From Clostridium sp. CAG:169 (GTDB taxonomy: Bacteria > Bacillota > Clostridia > Oscillospirales > Ruminococcaceae): 38,105 bases of DNA. The notes beneath the pieces are model-generated. The model saw only the letters and a list, made by a program, of their open reading frames with translations, had not been told where the DNA came from and ran no database searches. The position numbers and the translations under genes were made by a program. Numbering within the stretch: the stretch's first letter is position 1; every line of letters begins with the position of its first letter. Shown one piece after another: positions 23,344 through 30,693 of the stretch. The stretch spans positions 4,219 through 42,323 of the forward strand of contig FR880271.1 of NCBI GenBank assembly GCA_000435195.1, given 5' to 3'.

Positions 23344-24222
23344 ATGGATATTATTCAAAGAATTCACTCCGCTTACCCGGAGATGACCAAGAAACAGAAA
23401 AGCATTGCAGACTGCCTGCTGGAGTCACCGGAAGATATTGCATATATCACCCTGGCTCAGCTGAGTCAAAAGACCTCCTCCTCGGAGCTGACCCTGCTGC
23501 GCTTTTGTCAGAAGGTGGGCTACTCCAGCTTTTTGGAGATGAAGAGCGCCTTCCGTGAGTACACACAGAATATGGTAAAGCTCCTCTCGTCGCCGCAGTA
23601 CTTTGTCCCGGATGCCACCATCACCGACGTCAGCGGAAAATCGGAGCTGCTGCGTCAGATTTGCAGGGAGGAGTCGGATGCCTGCAAGGAATTTTTTGCT
23701 TCGCTTGATTTGCTTTCTATCATTTCGGCAGCGGAAGCAATCCGCAAAAGCAAACGCATCTTTATCTGCGCACACGACATCTCTCATGTGTTGGCAGAGT
23801 TTTTGGCAGCAAGGCTGAAACTGCTCTACTTTGAGCCGAAGATGATCGACCTGAACAACCTCAACGATACCCAGGAAAAGCTGGAGATGCTGACCAGCGA
23901 CGACATCGTCATCTTCATCGCCTTCCCGAAATATTATTATCCGCTGGGCTCCATTGCAAAAAATGCTTTTTCGCGCGGCGCACAGATTTTGACCATCACC
24001 GACAGTGTTTCTTCGCCGACGGTGCAGTACAGCAAATATCTGCTGCTCTGCCACACCTCCACAAGAGTCTTTTACAACTCGCTGACTTTACCGATGGCAC
24101 TGGCAAACCTGCTGCTCTCCTACCTGGTCATCGACCTGGGACCGGACTACCGCAGCCGCGACCTGAGCAATGCTCCGACGCCGGAAAATGTTCCGGCGTC
24201 GGAGCCGAAAAAGACAGAATAA
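23344..24222 (+). CDS. RpiR-family transcriptional regulator (HTH + SIS domain)
   Basis: The 292-aa regulator has an N-terminal RpiR-type HTH (1-77): MTKKQKSIADCLLESPEDIAYITLAQLSQKTSSSELTLLRFCQKVGYSSFLEMK. A SIS sugar-phosphate-binding domain (about 115-250) follows, with KSKRIFICAHDISHVLAEFLAARL and DDIVIFIAFPKYYYP. Such proteins usually respond to phosphosugars, but in divergent arrangements they can sense other metabolites. The creatininase gene is divergent. The last 17 codons encode an APTPENVPASEPKKTE tail whose DNA forms a perfect 15-bp hairpin. Confidence 0.92.
   Translation: MDIIQRIHSAYPEMTKKQKSIADCLLESPEDIAYITLAQLSQKTSSSELTLLRFCQKVGYSSFLEMKSAFREYTQNMVKLLSSPQYFVPDATITDVSGKSELLRQICREESDACKEFFASLDLLSIISAAEAIRKSKRIFICAHDISHVLAEFLAARLKLLYFEPKMIDLNNLNDTQEKLEMLTSDDIVIFIAFPKYYYPLGSIAKNAFSRGAQILTITDSVSSPTVQYSKYLLLCHTSTRVFYNSLTLPMALANLLLSYLVIDLGPDYRSRDLSNAPTPENVPASEPKKTE
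24172..24205 (+). repeat. Perfect 15-bp inverted repeat inside the 3' end of the rpiR-type gene
   Basis: GCTCCGACGCCGGAA (24172-24186) and its exact complement (24191-24205) flank a 4-base loop. It lies within the coding sequence, 18 bases before the stop. No T-run follows directly. A separate terminator stands 36 bases further on. Confidence 0.85.
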
Positions 24223-24240
24223 TCTTTTCTTATGAAACAA

Positions 24241-24276
24241 ACCGCCTTCGCATTTTAGTGCGAGGGCGGTTTTGAT
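24241..24276. terminator. Intrinsic terminator after the rpiR-type gene
   Basis: ACCGCCTTCGCA (24241-24252) pairs with TGCGAGGGCGGT (24259-24270) through 12 pairs including one T-G, then TTTTGATTT. AAACAA on the left lets it also serve the minus-strand PPOX gene. Confidence 0.87.
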
Positions 24277-24314
24277 TTGGACAGATGTTCCTGCGATGGT
24301 CGGCAGCCGGGAGG

Positions 24315-24800
24315 CTATTGACACAGCTCCAGCGCCTGCTTGCCGCTCATCTGTTCGATTTCAAAGCAGAGGATACACAACGAGGACCACTCCTTGTCGA
24401 TGGTCTGCTGGTGGCTCTGCGGGCTGTCCAGCGGGACATAGCGTGCACACAGTTTACGCACGGCATCCATCTTTTCATCGGGCTGCTCCACGATGCGCAC
24501 CCTGCCGCGCAGCACCACGCTCTGATAAAAGGTGGTGTAGCGCTCGGGACAAATCCGGTCCTGTGCGATGACACAAAATCCGGCGCGGTCGTCCTGACGG
24601 AGCAAATCCAGCTTATAGCCGGACTGGGCGCAGTGAAAATAGAGCTTGCCGTCGGTGTAGACATAACTTAATGGCACCTGATAGGGAAAGCCATCCGGCT
24701 GGTTGAGCGACAGGGTGCCGGATGTAGAAGATTCCAGCAGATTTATGGATTGCTGTTGCGAAAGCTGCTGGCGGTGACGGCGCATGGGGATGGGATTCAT
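24315..24800 (-). CDS. Pyridoxamine 5'-phosphate oxidase-fold (NimA-like) flavoprotein
   Basis: The 161-aa protein has the split-barrel flavin-binding fold of small PPOX/NimA-type proteins: SSTSGTLSLNQPDGFPYQVPLSYVYTDGKLYFHCAQSGYKLDLLRQDDRAGFCV, then VVLRGRVRIVEQPDEKMDAVRKLCARY. It probably binds FMN and reduces small molecules; NimA relatives reduce nitroimidazoles, but the substrate here is unknown. ATG 24800 is chosen because AGGAGG lies 8 bases upstream; the ATG two codons earlier would be only 2 bases from that site. A GyrI-like gene lies just upstream on the same strand and may be cotranscribed. Confidence 0.87.
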   Translation of the reverse strand: MNPIPMRRHRQQLSQQQSINLLESSTSGTLSLNQPDGFPYQVPLSYVYTDGKLYFHCAQSGYKLDLLRQDDRAGFCVIAQDRICPERYTTFYQSVVLRGRVRIVEQPDEKMDAVRKLCARYVPLDSPQSHQQTIDKEWSSLCILCFEIEQMSGKQALELCQ

Positions 24801-24825
24801 GGACATGACCTCCTAAAGCAATGAA

Positions 24826-25335
24826 CTATTTTTTGCGCAGCGGGAAAATCAACAGCATGGAAGCCAGTTTGATGCGGCTGCGGCGGTCATACAGCTCGTA
24901 GGATTCGATGCCGGGAAGAACCTCATAACCGGAATCGGGCAGCCATTTGTTGAAGAAATAATTTTTGGCTTTGGCTACGGCAAGGGTCAGACCGGAAGGG
25001 TCCTTGAAATCGACATTGATTTGGGCATAGGCGCCGACCGGAAGCTCCTTGACCAGCAGCTCTTCCTCCTGTTCGCTGCTGTCCACCAGGTCACCGACAA
25101 AGTAGGAAAAATGTCCCTGCTCATCCGGCAGGCTGGTGGCAACCAGTGTCCCGCTGGGATTGGACGGTTCCTTTAGCAGCGATCGCTTGGACTGGAATGT
25201 TTGCTGGAGTGCGGTGACATCCTTGCGGTAATCATGCTTGTCGGTAGTGACCTCCATCCCCGCGGCAAAGCGGGAGTGGTCGAACTCCTTCACCACGACG
25301 GTGAAGGGGGATTTTTTGCGAAAGAAAGAAAACAT
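24826..25335 (-). CDS. GyrI-like effector-binding-domain protein
   Basis: The 169-aa cytosolic protein resembles stand-alone GyrI/AraC effector-binding domains: FTVVVKEFDHSRFAAGMEVTT, GHFSYFVGDLV, VKELPVGAYAQINVDF, then NKWLPDSGYEVLPGIESYELYDRRSRIKLASMLLIFPL, the family's closing pattern with the conserved Glu-x-Tyr. Such domains bind bulky cationic compounds and some hydrolyse cyclopropane-containing drugs. There is no DNA-binding part. GGGAGG precedes the ATG. It is upstream of the PPOX gene on the same strand, 25 bases apart. Confidence 0.8.
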   Translation of the reverse strand: MFSFFRKKSPFTVVVKEFDHSRFAAGMEVTTDKHDYRKDVTALQQTFQSKRSLLKEPSNPSGTLVATSLPDEQGHFSYFVGDLVDSSEQEEELLVKELPVGAYAQINVDFKDPSGLTLAVAKAKNYFFNKWLPDSGYEVLPGIESYELYDRRSRIKLASMLLIFPLRKK

Positions 25336-25374
25336 AGTGATTGTCCTCCCGTAAAATAAGATGATATAAAAATC

Positions 25375-25400
25375 AGCCCCTTGAGAAAACCCAAGGGGCT
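25375..25400 (-). terminator. Terminator of the DUF969-pcp operon
   Basis: Read on the minus strand, AGCCCCTTG pairs with CAAGGGGCT (25400-25392 with 25383-25375) around an 8-base loop and is followed by GATTTTTAT. Confidence 0.88.
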
Positions 25401-25411
25401 AATCGTTTGTT

Positions 25412-26053
25412 TTAGTGGGTAGCGCCGCCGGCAGCAGCGATGTCCTGTTCGTTTTCGATAGCAGCTTCGATTGCCAGCTTCAGACCTTTGCTGATTTCTG
25501 CAATGGTCATCGATGCCATGTTCGGGTGGTTCTGGATGGTTGCGTATGGAACATGGATAAAGCCGCCGCGGGTGTTCGGGAATTCATGTGCCAGCTGATA
25601 CAGCAGATGGTACATCAGGTCGTTGCAGACATAGGTGCCGGCTGTGTTGGAAACAGCAGCAGGAACGCCGTTGTCCATCATCTTTTTGACCATGGCTTTA
25701 ATCGGAACGGTAGCAAAGTAAGCAGCCGGTCCGTCTTCGTAGATGGTTTCGCTCTGCGGAGCATTGCCCTCGTTGTCCGGGAAGCCGCTTGGGCAGTCCT
25801 CGCAGTTGATGGCAACACGCTCAACGTTCATCGAGGTGCGACCACCAGCCTGTCCGACCAGAATCACGATGTCCGGGTTTTCACGGCGAACGATTTCATG
25901 GACGGTTTTGCCGCCTTTGCGGAATACAACAGGGATTTCTTCTTTGACAATCTGTGCGCCGCAGATTTCGTCCGGCAACAGGCGAACAGCCTCAAAAGAC
26001 GGGTTCATTTCTTCTTTACCAAATGGCTGGAAACCGGTAACAACAACTTTCAT
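25412..26053 (-). CDS. pcp: Pyroglutamyl-peptidase I
   Basis: The 213-aa cytosolic cysteine peptidase (C15) removes N-terminal 5-oxoproline from peptides. The catalytic triad is visible as E79 in NVERVAINC, C143 in SNTAGTYVCNDLMY and H167 in GGFIHVPY; the N-terminal VTGFQPFG is the family signature. Length is normal. AAGGAG lies 8 bases before the ATG. It is the last gene of an operon with two DUF969/DUF979 membrane proteins and an M29-like peptidase, consistent with uptake and breakdown of pyroglutamyl peptides. Confidence 0.95.
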   Translation of the reverse strand: MKVVVTGFQPFGKEEMNPSFEAVRLLPDEICGAQIVKEEIPVVFRKGGKTVHEIVRRENPDIVILVGQAGGRTSMNVERVAINCEDCPSGFPDNEGNAPQSETIYEDGPAAYFATVPIKAMVKKMMDNGVPAAVSNTAGTYVCNDLMYHLLYQLAHEFPNTRGGFIHVPYATIQNHPNMASMTIAEISKGLKLAIEAAIENEQDIAAAGGATH

Positions 26054-26089
26054 TTTGCATTCTCCTTTTCTGTTTGAATGATGATAGGT

Positions 26090-27061
26090 TTAAACGACAG
26101 GAATGCCGTTTTCCATGATAAGCGTTTGGTCCGCATAGATGGTAGGACGGTGGAACACCAGGTCAAAATGACCGGCAGCATCCTGGATACCGCCCAAAGC
26201 CAGATTGCGCCCCATTCCGATGTGGAAGGTGGAAAAGGTGGATTCGTCCTCGATGTAGCAGTTGCCCAGACACTGGGACAGGGTGTTCAGTCCGATTCCA
26301 AACTCACCTGCAACATAGATTCTTGGGTCCTCAAAGCTATCCATATAGCGTTTAAGATATTTTCCCGAGCGGTTTTCTTCAATTTCAGTCAACCGTCCCT
26401 GTGAAAAACTTAAATGGATAGGCGATGAAGGAATGCCGAGATACCCCAGAGAACCGTCCACAACCGCCTTACCCTCGGTGCAGCTTTCCTCGATGCCGAT
26501 GAAGATTTCAAAGCTGGAGGAACCTACCTTGCCGGGACGGTCTGCCAGACCGTTGAACAGACCGGGATTCCGTCCTCTTTTGCCAAAATGCAGGTCGGTT
26601 CCAAGCTCAGTGGTGACGTGGATGGTCTGTGCTTTCTGCAAAGCTTCCATCATCCCGCGGGCGTGCTCCTCTGCCTGCTGTGGGTCCATCTGCAAAAAGT
26701 CGAAGGACAGCATCGAATGGTTGTTGTTGGTGGCAAGAGGAAGCGAAAGAAAGCGTCGTCCGTTTTGCAGTAGCTCCCGGACGGCATTGGTGGTAATCAA
26801 CGAAAAATTGGTTGCACCGATGACCAAATCGTGATGTAGAAAAAATCCCAACAGCGAATCGAACATCAGCCCGGGCTGTGTGCAGTCCTCGGGGATGGTG
26901 ATCATGGCAGGAGTTGCCTGTGCATCCTGCGCAGCTTTCCACAACGCGATGCTTTCTTTGACATGGGTGTCGTCGGAAATGATAAGAACCTTTTCACCCG
27001 GCTTCACCCGGCACCACTGATTGATGACGATTTTGGCGCCTTTATTCATCGGCATGGGCAT
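26090..27061 (-). CDS. M29-like aminopeptidase family protein
   Basis: The 323-aa cytosolic protein resembles aminopeptidase T/M29 and the related 2,5-dihydroxypyridine dioxygenase family. An N-terminal alpha/beta domain (CRVKPGEKVLIISDDTHVKESIALWKAAQDAQATPAMI) is followed by a metal-site domain: VAGEFGIGLN and STFSTFHIGMGRNLALGG, then HFDLVFHRPTIY, which supply the Glu, His and Asp/His ligands typical of the group. A peptidase role fits its place between the DUF979 permease-like gene and pcp. AAGGAG lies 9-10 bases before ATG 27061. Substrate unknown. Confidence 0.82.
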   Translation of the reverse strand: MPMPMNKGAKIVINQWCRVKPGEKVLIISDDTHVKESIALWKAAQDAQATPAMITIPEDCTQPGLMFDSLLGFFLHHDLVIGATNFSLITTNAVRELLQNGRRFLSLPLATNNNHSMLSFDFLQMDPQQAEEHARGMMEALQKAQTIHVTTELGTDLHFGKRGRNPGLFNGLADRPGKVGSSSFEIFIGIEESCTEGKAVVDGSLGYLGIPSSPIHLSFSQGRLTEIEENRSGKYLKRYMDSFEDPRIYVAGEFGIGLNTLSQCLGNCYIEDESTFSTFHIGMGRNLALGGIQDAAGHFDLVFHRPTIYADQTLIMENGIPVV

Positions 27062-27089
27062 ATTTTGTTGTCTCCTTTATAACATTTCT

Positions 27090-27131
27090 GAAAGGGTCTG
27101 CTGCGGCACAGATGACACAGCGGACCCTTTC
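27090..27131 (-). other. Intercistronic hairpin (14 bp) in the DUF969-pcp operon
   Basis: GAAAGGGTCTGCTG (27090-27103) pairs with CAGCGGACCCTTTC (27118-27131), one G-T pair, 14-base loop. No T-run follows on the minus strand. It probably separates mRNA halves or lowers expression of the peptidases relative to the membrane proteins. Confidence 0.7.
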
Positions 27132-27150
27132 GAAATGACATGATTTCGTT

Positions 27151-28107
27151 TTATGCGTTGACCATCATGCACATATAGATGATCTGGAATACCAGCATCA
27201 GCAAAGATGGAATCAGCTGCATCTTGATGATGGAGTATTTGTCCTTTACTTCGAGGTAAACACCGGGAACGATGTTAAAGTTAGCAGCCATTGGAGTCAG
27301 CAGGGTACCGCAGTAGCCGCAGGTCATTGCCAATGTGACCATATACAGCGGGTTTGCGCCCAGGCTGATAACAAACGGAACACCGATACCAACGGTCATA
27401 ACGGTGATAGCAGCAAACGCGTTGCCCATGATGATGGTGAACAGCATCATGCCCAGAGCGTAAGCGACGATACCTACGTAGACGTTGCCGGATGGGATGA
27501 TTTTACCAAAGATATTGGAGAAGGCATCACCAACGCCGGCTTTAGTAAAGATAGCGCCCAGACAGGACAGCAGCAGCGGCATGATATAGACTGCGCTGGT
27601 CATGTCGAGGAATCGACGACCCTCTTCCAGGAAGGTCATAGCTTTGTTTTCACGGTTCCAGATGACCAGCAGGATGACACCGACGATGGTAGCGAACAGG
27701 GAACCAAGCAGAGAACTCCAGCCCTTCATGAAGATTGAGATAATGATGGAGAATACGCCTGCGCCAAACGCAGGGATAAAAATCTTCATACCAATCTTCT
27801 TATAGTTCTTCTGCTGCTCTTCCTTGGAAGGAGATTGCAGATTGCCGCGTTTTACCATGTTCAGTGCAGCCGGGATACAGGTCAAAGCGACCAGAATACC
27901 GCTGGCAAGCGGTGGGAGCCACTGACCGAATGCAACGACGATACCAAGGGTGAACCAGAAGGCTCCGGTTGGCAAAAAGTGTTTATTGGCTTTTACAATC
28001 CATGCCCTTACGCCACAATACATGCAGAAAAGACCGGACAGGATGTACATAACTTGTACGAGTTTGTCAGAGATGGTATACTCTGGGCTCATAAAATAGG
28101 ATAACAT
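27151..28107 (-). CDS. DUF979 family membrane protein
   Basis: The 318-aa integral membrane protein has about nine to ten hydrophobic helices (for example 18-36 and 59-76) and motifs typical of DUF979 such as GNAFAAITVMTVGIGVPFVI and CGYCGTLLTPMAANFNIVPGVYLEVKDKYSIIKMQ. DUF969 and DUF979 proteins are found as a pair, often beside pcp, and are thought to form a two-part transporter; transport of 5-oxoproline or pyroglutamyl peptides is an inference from the neighbours. GGGGAG lies 9 bases before ATG 28107, 22 bases after the DUF969 stop. Confidence 0.9.
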   Translation of the reverse strand: MLSYFMSPEYTISDKLVQVMYILSGLFCMYCGVRAWIVKANKHFLPTGAFWFTLGIVVAFGQWLPPLASGILVALTCIPAALNMVKRGNLQSPSKEEQQKNYKKIGMKIFIPAFGAGVFSIIISIFMKGWSSLLGSLFATIVGVILLVIWNRENKAMTFLEEGRRFLDMTSAVYIMPLLLSCLGAIFTKAGVGDAFSNIFGKIIPSGNVYVGIVAYALGMMLFTIIMGNAFAAITVMTVGIGVPFVISLGANPLYMVTLAMTCGYCGTLLTPMAANFNIVPGVYLEVKDKYSIIKMQLIPSLLMLVFQIIYMCMMVNA

Positions 28108-28129
28108 CTTGGTTTACTCCCCTTTCTGC

Positions 28130-28834
28130 TTAGTTAGCGGCTGGTTTTTTGTCGCTTTTGTAGATGTCAGGATAGTACTTCTTGATCATGCGTTTATCAA
28201 CGATGAGGGTCTGGGTTGCATTGACAATCATAGCGAAGATAGCGACAGGAACCTGTACCATAACAATCTGCATAACGTCGACATCGTAACCGATACTTGC
28301 CAGGGTGGACTGAATCAGCAGAACGGAAGAGTTTGCTGCGAACAGGCACTGACCGAAGAAGTTGGAAACGTTGTAGTCTTTGCCGTACAAAGCCTTGATG
28401 GTTTCTTCGTGCTCAGGAGCAATATCATAGCCCTTGCTCTCGATGATACCAAGGGTCATAGGCATCATGATTGGACGAACGAAGGAAGGAATACCGCCGA
28501 TTGGAATTTTGAAGATGATGAAGATTTCATCCAAGACACCCCAAATAGCAATCAGCATGCCGGTCGTCAAGCCTTTTGCACGACGGATCAGGTCAGCACC
28601 GGCTTCCTTCAGACCGTTTCTCTCCAGTGTGCCGGTCAGAATCATCAGGATGATCGTGATCAGCTGATTTCGGTTTGCAACAAAGGTAGTTCCGACCGTT
28701 TCCAGCAGGTCGATGACGTTGATTCCGCCAAAAATTGCTGTAACGATAGCCGAGACGACGATGATGGCAATAGGTTCCAGCTTAATGGCAAAACCTATAA
28801 TAACCACCAGTACGCCAAGCAAACACCAATACAT
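28130..28834 (-). CDS. DUF969 family membrane protein
   Basis: The 234-aa integral membrane protein has about five to six helices. It begins MYWCLLGVLVVIIGFAIKLEPIAIIVVSAIVTAIFGGI and contains EIFIIFKIPIGGIPSFVRPIMMPMTLGI, characteristic of DUF969. ATG 28834 is used because AAGGGG lies 7 bases upstream; codons further upstream lack a site. It is the first gene of the operon DUF969-DUF979-M29-like-pcp, with the promoter at 28911-28939 and an inverted repeat in its leader. Confidence 0.9.
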   Translation of the reverse strand: MYWCLLGVLVVIIGFAIKLEPIAIIVVSAIVTAIFGGINVIDLLETVGTTFVANRNQLITIILMILTGTLERNGLKEAGADLIRRAKGLTTGMLIAIWGVLDEIFIIFKIPIGGIPSFVRPIMMPMTLGIIESKGYDIAPEHEETIKALYGKDYNVSNFFGQCLFAANSSVLLIQSTLASIGYDVDVMQIVMVQVPVAIFAMIVNATQTLIVDKRMIKKYYPDIYKSDKKPAAN

Positions 28835-28874
28835 AAAAACACCCCTTCTAAAAAATTTAGAGAAAGAACTTTTT

Positions 28875-28900
28875 GTCATAAAGTTGGCAATCTTTATGAC
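28875..28900 (-). promoter_or_regulatory. Inverted repeat at the start of the DUF969 operon transcript
   Basis: GTCATAAAG (28875-28883) and CTTTATGAC (28892-28900) form a perfect 9-bp inverted repeat with an 8-base spacer, immediately downstream of the -10. It is a candidate repressor operator or leader hairpin. Confidence 0.6.
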
Positions 28901-28910
28901 TTATGCTAAT

Positions 28911-28939
28911 ATTATACTACGATAAAGCGCTAAAAACAA
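28911..28939 (-). promoter_or_regulatory. SigmaA promoter of the DUF969-pcp operon
   Basis: On the minus strand TTGTTT (28939-28934), a 17-base spacer and perfect TATAAT (28916-28911). The spacer contains the palindromic AGCGCT within TTTAGCGCTTT; the same TTTAGCGCTT recurs at 29076-29085 in the other orientation, so this may be a bipartite operator. Confidence 0.78.
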
Positions 28940-29250
28940 GCTAATTTAAACAAAATATGAATATTCTATAAATCAAATAAAAAGTATAAATAGTATTTTT
29001 ATTATTTATAGAAATACATAGGTGTTTTAAACAAATAATAAGTTAAAATACAAACAAATGTGATAAACAGAGCCCTTTAGCGCTTGAGAATAATTTTGCT
29101 GTTAATAAAAATGGAGCAAAAATATACTGTATAAATAAAACCAATCAAATTTATCATTCCCATAAAAGTAAAAAAGATACATTTGTGCACAAAAAAAGAT
29201 GGATTCATAATGAAAACTCATCTGGTAAAGCAAAGATATTCACACATAAA
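28940..29250. other. Very AT-rich intergenic stretch
   Basis: No gene is visible. The stretch is rich in A/T runs, with repeated TTTAAACAAA-like words near 28945 and 29024 and a TTTAGCGCTT word at 29076-29085. It is much poorer in GC than the surrounding genes. It probably acts as promoter-distal regulatory or bendable DNA; I see no RNA gene. Confidence 0.5.
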
Positions 29251-29282
29251 AAAACAGCCTCCTGTTTTCAGGAGGCTGTTTT
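29251..29282 (-). terminator. Terminator of the CobW-type gene
   Basis: AAAACAGCCTCCTG (29251-29264) and CAGGAGGCTGTTTT (29269-29282) form a perfect 14-bp stem with a TTTT loop. On the minus strand a run of Ts follows. Confidence 0.92.
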
Positions 29283-29291
29283 GGCTTTTCT

Positions 29292-30236
29292 TTAGTCGTG
29301 CAGCTGCATCGGAAGGTCGAGCAGTTCGTTCCAGGATTGGCGAATCGGTTCGGAGAGGGCGTGACCAATTTTGGAAATGAAAATCAGTCGGGAAGAGGAA
29401 TGCGGCATGCAGCGGGAGAAGCTGATTCTGCTGCCGACCACATCGACCTGATTCCAACCGTCCTCAAACAGGCAGAAGCCTTTGATGCGGTAGGTTTCGG
29501 GGACAAACTGTTTGATGAAGGCAATCACCTTTTCCCGTGGAAGGCGATGGATGCAGTTGAGCACAATCGAGTCGGGACGCAGCTCGGCGGGCAGGTCCTG
29601 CTCACCTTCATCGGTGGAGTGGGAGAGCAGGTCGTTTTCCAACAGCTCCAGACTGAATCCGCCGTAGGAGCAGCTGGAGATGTCGCAGTCGGGATTGATT
29701 CGACGGATCTGTGCTTTGATGGCGGTGAGCAGCTCGGGGGAAACCAGGTCTGCTTTGTTGATAACCGCCAGATGACAGTGGCACAGCTGAAGACGAATCA
29801 TCTCTACATCCTGGATCTGCTCCATGAAGTTGTCCGCATCGACCAGGCAGATGATGCCCTGCATCTCATAGTGCTCGGTGAGCAGGGTGCTGTTTGGAGC
29901 GGTTCGCTCCTGCTCCAGGATGTGCTTGATATGGATGGGGTCGGACAGACCGGCAACTTCGATGAACACCATCTCCGGCTGACACTGCTGCATAAAGTGG
30001 AGTGCGCGTACAATGGCGTCTTCGCTGCAGCTGCATTGCAGAGAGCCGTTTTCCAGGTGTTCAATCGAGATGTCCTCCTCGTTCATCAGGTCGTGGCTTT
30101 TAAAGATGCTCGGCTCGGTGAAGATTACACCAATTTTTTTGCCTGGGTTCTGTTTGAGGATGCTCAACAGAGCGGTGGTTTTTCCAGAGCCGACAAAGCC
30201 GGTCAGACAGTACAAAGGAATCAATTTTTCACTCAT
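29292..30236 (-). CDS. CobW/COG0523-type G3E GTPase
   Basis: The 314-aa P-loop GTPase belongs to the family of metal chaperones and metal-enzyme assembly factors. Walker A is GFVGSGKT (13-20); the Walker B/G3 region is MVFIEVAGLSDP; the guanine specificity motif is NKAD in AVINKADL. The metal-binding loop that is normally G-C-x-C-C here reads NGSLQCSC (C68-x-C70), so one cysteine is missing and the loop is shifted. A CobW C-terminal domain follows (about 215-305). GGAGG lies 9 bases before the ATG. The promoter is at 30317-30345. No Zur-type palindrome is obvious. The client metal enzyme is not known. Confidence 0.88.
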   Translation of the reverse strand: MSEKLIPLYCLTGFVGSGKTTALLSILKQNPGKKIGVIFTEPSIFKSHDLMNEEDISIEHLENGSLQCSCSEDAIVRALHFMQQCQPEMVFIEVAGLSDPIHIKHILEQERTAPNSTLLTEHYEMQGIICLVDADNFMEQIQDVEMIRLQLCHCHLAVINKADLVSPELLTAIKAQIRRINPDCDISSCSYGGFSLELLENDLLSHSTDEGEQDLPAELRPDSIVLNCIHRLPREKVIAFIKQFVPETYRIKGFCLFEDGWNQVDVVGSRISFSRCMPHSSSRLIFISKIGHALSEPIRQSWNELLDLPMQLHD

Positions 30237-30316
30237 CAGGTAGGACCTCCGATCTTTTATGGGAATCCTTCCCTTGGGCAGTAAGCCTACAGGAAAGTGT
30301 TTTAATCTACAAAATC

Positions 30317-30345
30317 AGTTTACTGTTATTTCTGTCGATTGTCAA
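30317..30345 (-). promoter_or_regulatory. SigmaA promoter of the CobW-type gene
   Basis: On the minus strand TTGACA (30345-30340), a 17-base spacer and TAAACT (30322-30317), about 80 bases before the start codon. Perfect -35 and correct spacing. Confidence 0.75.
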
Positions 30346-30484
30346 TGCAAAATAGCAGAATGTAAGAAATTTAAAAATTTCTATCCAATCTGTAAAAAGT
30401 GGGAAGGGAGGGAATCGCATTTGCCAAAGAGGGGAAAATAGGATAAAATAGGGAAAAAAACAGGGAGAAAAGGAGGAGAGAAAA

Positions 30485-30693
30485 GTGGAAGCACTGAAGC
30501 GAGAGATGGAGCAAAGAGGGTATGAAATCCTGGGTCCCATTACAAAGGGATGGTCGTCAGACAAAAAGTTCCTGATGAGCGACCGGGAAGGAGGGCGTCT
30601 GGTTTTGCGCGCAGCTGCCATCGAGCGATGCAGCAGTATGACGGATTTGAGCGGGAGATTCCGCTTTGGTATGAGCGCTACAAAAACAGGTAG
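30485..30693 (+). pseudogene. Collapsed aminoglycoside/choline-type phosphotransferase (APH) pseudogene
   Basis: AGGAGG precedes a GTG at 30485. The first 42 residues look like the N-terminus of an APH-fold kinase: GPITKGWSSDKKFLM, then RLVLR, the nucleotide-binding beta-hairpin. Soon after, homology ceases in this frame, while another frame (about 30610-30693) reads a short C-terminal-like tail, MQQYDGFEREIPLWYERYKNR, then stops. A whole APH protein is about 250-300 residues, so the catalytic middle is missing. The simplest reading is an internal deletion with a frame change. Its end overlaps the stop of the convergent unknown gene by 16 bases. Confidence 0.65.
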
